Assembly: GCA_907165275.2 (NCBI GenBank)
Contig: OU015654.1
Coordinates: 9,503,501 to 9,567,500 of the forward strand
Length of the DNA: 64,000 nt
Direction: 5' to 3'
From: Zygaena filipendulae
Taxonomy: Eukaryota > Arthropoda > Insecta > Lepidoptera > Zygaenidae
The notes beneath the pieces were generated by a model, which was not told where the DNA came from, did no database searches, and worked only from the letters and a program-made list of their open reading frames with translations. The translations under genes were made by a program, and so were the position numbers. Positions 59,691 to 64,000 of the stretch are shown here, one piece after another (position 1 is the first letter of the stretch; each line of letters begins with the position of its first letter).

Positions 59691-60714
59691 AGTTTTTTCA
59701 TTTAAAACAATTTTTATATAGGAGTTGCGTAACTTTTGCCTTATACATATAGTCGAATGTTTTCCAAATTTTTTATTTTTATTTACTAATTCCCAAGGGA
59801 TTCAATTGCATTGTATTTATATATCTCAAGTATTTATTCTAACAAATAGATAAATTAAATAGAAAAATAATGTTATAAATAGACAATGATATTATAATTT
59901 TTTTCCTAGACGACCTTCAACTTTTCCAACGACATATTGTATTTGAATTTGAATATTTAATAATATTATTTATTTTTCAAGTTATATTTAAGCTTATACC
60001 GGTATTGGTAGTGTGTTTGTCATATATGTGTTATTATATGTATGTTGTATTGTACTACTTCTTCTTCTACTACTTCTATAGGTACTTAATATCTATTTAA
60101 TATTAGGTAAATTTTATTCAATTCAATCGGGTATTTTTATGTGAATTTGTAATAATATATTGAAATATAATGATAAATTAAAAACTACGTAAGTCTTTCG
60201 ATATATTCGGTGTTTCTTTAGAATCTGTTAATAGTTAAAAAGGGGAAGTTTATTTATTTCTAAGAGGTAATCTCTGGAACTATACCTATATAATATGCTG
60301 AATTGGTTCCGAAAAAACTGTTCACTGATAAGAAATTACAACATTCCTTAATAGGTACCAGGGTACTAGGATGTTGTCTTATCCTGGAACTAAGAGTTTC
60401 CGAGGAAGTCTCGAAATTCACGCAGGGCGAATGTCGAGACTTCGCAATGAAAGAATTCGCATTCACGCGTTATGTTGTCAGGTTCATATGTGAGGAGGGG
60501 TTCATAGACCTCCGGCTCGCTCTAATATTCAATAAATAAAGCTTCGTAGGAGGAGAAATGATTTATTGACTGTAGTAAAATAATATTAATTTAGATGCGT
60601 GGGTAATATTAGAAATCTAGTCGAGGAGTGGATGGTAAAAAATAGAAAATACCAATTTGTAATTTAAAATGGAATATCAAAATACAATAAAAAACAGAAA
60701 TTTTAAAAATAATA
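59691..60714. other. Intergenic, no gene seen
   Basis: AT-rich. A weak Helitron-like 'tctctggaactatacc..ttatcctggaactaagag' stretch at 60270-60430 suggests a decayed copy. Nothing else recognised. Confidence 0.35.
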
Positions 60715-60972
60715 ACCGACAGGAATGTCAGGAAACCTCAACTATTTCCTAAACTACTGAACCGATTTTAATGAAACAACGCTAAGAACCATCTCGATTA
60801 AACTGGCTTTCAAACAAAGAAAATTGCATTGAAATAGCTTTATCCATTCGGGAGCTACGATGCCACAAAGAGACATAGAAACACACACTCATACACACCC
60901 ACACACACAGACAGATAGACGTCAAACGTCAAACTTATAACACCCCGTCGTTTTTGTGTCGGGGTTTAAAAA
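60715..60972 (+). repeat. Interspersed repeat 3' tail ending 'tcggggtttaaaaa'
   Basis: Contains aaactactgaaccgatttta, a CA-rich tract (cacacacacagacagataga) and the end aacaccccgtcgtttttgtg, then tcggggtttaaaaa. It reads as the 3' end of a non-LTR element or SINE common in Lepidoptera. Confidence 0.45.
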
Positions 60973-63700
60973 GTAATCAAAATGAGGCAGGATATCATAA
61001 CGATTGGCATACAGGTACAGCACAGTGGCGTACCTACAATAAGTTCCTGCGGGAATTCCGGAACTGACATAGGTCAAACCGATGGGGATCGGATAGTGTA
61101 AATATATAAGACACGTTGAGCTCATAGCCTATAAAGCTATACGACTAGATGTTTTTTTTTTTCCACAAAGCTTACGTTTACTGTTTAGCACTAACTAAAG
61201 GTTTAGTGCACATTCAAACCGTAAAAGAATTAAACATGGATAAAACTGTAAAACAGTTCATAGGTAGGTACGTAGGTACTTACATATTATACTCAATATT
61301 ATCACACAAAAATATCACGTTAATTAAATATATTATATTTTGTTGTAGAAGTTACTTAACTAAGTACAATAAACATAGGTATAAACCTAAATATATACAT
61401 ACAACCATAACATAAACAAGTCGTCATCATCATTAATTCGTCTTCCTTCTATAATCACAACCACCCCTGCTGTGCTACGAGTAACGAGATAAGGGTAGAT
61501 TTTGGGGTGTCATGTTTGCATTGAGTTATCTGTACTGTTAATATCAGTCGAATTCTTGTTACGTTTCAGGAATACTAAAATTGAACTGTATTATCAGCGG
61601 GAAACGGTTATATTTTGACAAACACTGACACACAGCGGCCCAAATACTAATAGATATATTTTCTATAGGTAGGTATACAAAAGAGAAAAGCTTCATTTGT
61701 CACAAAAATATTCACAATTAAACCCACATATTAATATATTAAATTAGGTAGTAGGTACATTTCATAACGATAATAATACATAATTGAGTACAAATCAGTC
61801 AGTCAGACTACGACTTTAAAAACTTTTGCACAGAGCTCTCTTTTAAATACCTAATAGTGTATTCCGGTTTCCCGAAAGTTTGTCAAGTAGGTATCGTTAG
61901 TTTTGAAGTTAAAGTGATATTATACTAAACTAACGATACCTAGATTCTCCTTTTCGAACAATACCTATTTCAGGGTCTTTGATAAATAAATGAAAAAATT
62001 GAAATGTGAATGAAAGGGGAGCGGACAGTTAAATAATTCTTTATACTTTAACAAAACGTATGCATCCTAATAAACACACATTTTAGCTTCTAGTATAAGA
62101 TTAGTTCATTCACAATGACTTTTTAACGATACCTATTTAAACGCATTTCCATCTAACGAACTATGTAGCAAACCGAGTGCAAATTGGCAATCGGATTTCC
62201 CGTGGAAAGCTGACTGTGTGACGAGTATTAGCCGTGCCTATTGGACTGGATCATGTATTAGCAATCTCATTAGTGGTATATAGACTCGTGGAAGAGTTTT
62301 GACTTTGTTAAGTTAGTTTGTATATATTTAGATTTATTTATTTTGTTCTATCAGTATTTACAATAATTTACAACGAATCCGTAGGTATACCTACGTCACA
62401 GAGAATTAACACGTTTATAGTATCGTTTCAAACTACTTTATAAAATGCCAAATACGATGTAAATAGTAACTGCAATAATTATCATGTTAACTTTACTAAA
62501 AATAAATCATAAAACCAGCGTTAACAGACTGATAGAATTTGTGACTGCATTTAGCTGACATTTTTTGCAAAAGAGATGATAGTAATTAAAACTAATCAAA
62601 ATCAAAACAATCATTTTTTTAGAACTATAATTTTTGTACCTATATTATTATAAGTTTAATTTGCTTAAATTCATAGCACCTTATGGTGTGTTGAGTTCCG
62701 GCAGCCTCACTTGAAAGTCAATTCTCATCCCAGACTAGGCGTGTTTGCAATCTTCAACTTCACCGTCGTTTAATATCGGGTGAGCTGTGGTCAAATACAT
62801 ATCCTCCAAACCGCAAAAATAGTTGTGTAAACACAATATACCTGTTCTCCTTCAAGAAAATATTGCACTTTTTTTTTCAAAATTGAATTGAAAATGCTTC
62901 ATTTTGTCATGATACAGATACAAAACATAATATAGAATAGGTACTTACCTACCTTTTTATTTTTTATTGGAATGAGCGAAAATGTAAAAAAATCGAATTT
63001 TCTCAAAGTTTAAAACTTAGTTAATACCTACCATAGACACCATTCTTGAACTTCCTTTAAATATATAGGTACAGGTAATAAAATTATAAACAAACGAAAA
63101 TTTATCTCGGTTCACATGCTTTTCATAAATATATTCAAAACAATTCAACATTTAAATTAGTTAATTACTTATACTCTAAGCGGCAAAGTCAAGGAAAACT
63201 TATGTTAAACTACTTCCAAGTGTTTGGGAAAATACTCAAACATTTAAAAGTGCTATAATTCAGCGGATTATGGATTTTCTTCTAGTTTTTATTTAAAAAT
63301 ACGTAGGTAAATACTAGGATTTTAAAATAAAATGGTTTCGATTAGGTAGTTAGGTACATAGATATATAAAACATAAACAGTCCTAACCTAACCTAACTTC
63401 TCCATTTACTATACGAAATTTCTACGGTTCTCGTTACCGCGTGGGTGATTTGCTGCAATGTCCCCTGAAACGAGTCAAGCAATGCTCGTCACATTGCACA
63501 TTTAACTTCATCTAAAATTAGTAAACTATATAACTACATAATACTAAATATATAGTGTATATAGTGTATATAGGTAAGCAGCAAGCTGTTTCAACTAAAG
63601 CGCGAATACCAATTTCAAACTAGTTCCATGTTTTGCATGTTTTGATCGGGATAACATCAGATGACACCATCTTACAGATCCTAATTGTGCTGATCATACT
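60973..63700. other. Intergenic, no gene seen
   Basis: Holds a Helitron-like scrap at 61035-61090 (ttcctgcgggaattccgga), an exact 15-bp inverted repeat at 61889-61903 and 61927-61941 (AGGTATCGTTAGTTT and its complement, 23-base spacer), and three CCTAA units at about 63382. Otherwise anonymous. Confidence 0.4.
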
Positions 63701-63879
63701 ATAGTAGTAAGTTGTGTGTGCGTCTGTGTTACTTGCAGTTCACGCCGTTTCGATTGGACCGATTTGTGTGAAATTTGGAATGGCGACAGTTTAACTTGGT
63801 GATTTAGATAAAATTCGGCATTTTCGACCAATTCATTTATTCGAATAGCTAACGGCGTTGGGGTATAGAAAAACTCTTA

Positions 63880-64000
63880 AGTGGCAAATATGTTCCAGTC
63901 GACGTGGGGTATAGGCAGACTGACGATCTGATAAAACCCGCTGTGAAGAGCTGGATGAAGATCATGGAGGACCAGCCATCATAGGGTGCCTTGGGGGAAG
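63880..64000 (+). pseudogene. Fragment of non-LTR retrotransposon reverse-transcriptase C-terminus
   Basis: One frame from 63913 reads RQTDDLIKPAVKSWMKIMED and then a stop at 63982; 'GALGE' follows in a shifted frame. The pattern R-x-TDDL..(15)..W..LGE is the conserved tail of non-LTR retrotransposon polyproteins common in moths (RWTDDL..W....DR..W..LGEA). It is broken by a stop and a frameshift and runs off the window. Confidence 0.5.

Noticed and set aside
63382..63398. Telomere-like (CCTAA)n
   Set aside because: Only three units, and similar AGGTT runs occur inside a MITE at about 49970; too short for an interstitial telomere claim.

Overview
The window is an AT-rich stretch of an insect nuclear genome, almost certainly a moth or butterfly (Lepidoptera). 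The genes are split by short GT-AG introns. The DNA between exons is packed with Helitron-like copies whose 3' ends read CGCGGGTGAAACCGCG..CAGCTAG, with TIR-bearing MITEs, and with a 3' tail ending in 'gggtacggaaccct' that I know from lepidopteran genomes. Nothing bacterial, viral or CRISPR-like was seen.

The left part (1-28.3 kb) holds two cadherin-family transmembrane genes in head-to-tail tandem on the + strand. Gene 1 is 5'-truncated by the window and runs from 70 to 11553 in 32 visible exons, about 2385 residues. Its ectodomain is dominated by eight nearly identical 901-bp genomic units (610-7714). Each unit carries three phase-1 exons encoding 212 residues, that is two cadherin-like repeats without recognisable calcium-binding motifs. 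After the array come a diverged repeat, a larger exon with classical motifs (DRE, DINDN) and an R-x-K-R convertase site, an extracellular membrane-adjacent domain, one transmembrane helix and a roughly 140-residue tail. Gene 2 (12775-28312, 15 exons, 1091 codons plus stop) is a paralogue that includes its 5' end and signal peptide. It has no array; its exons have the organisation from which the gene 1 array could have grown. It carries two in-frame stops inside the predicted transmembrane helix, created by a perfect 13-bp inverted repeat, so it may be a secreted product or a decaying gene.

The introns of gene 2 are loaded with transposable elements. The largest (20449-26920) holds many Helitron-like copies, tRNA-like SINE pieces and a satellite of twelve 100-bp units, and its 5' splice site appears to be GC rather than GT.

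The right part (28.3-64 kb) shows no convincing protein-coding gene. It is a mosaic of Helitron-like copies, several MITE families, an element family with CCGACTTCC termini, 3' tails of non-LTR elements, and several strikingly perfect hairpins, including one with 73-bp arms. A GC-richer island near 59.3-59.7 kb may be an untranslated exon or promoter. A fragment of a non-LTR reverse-transcriptase C-terminus runs off the right edge.
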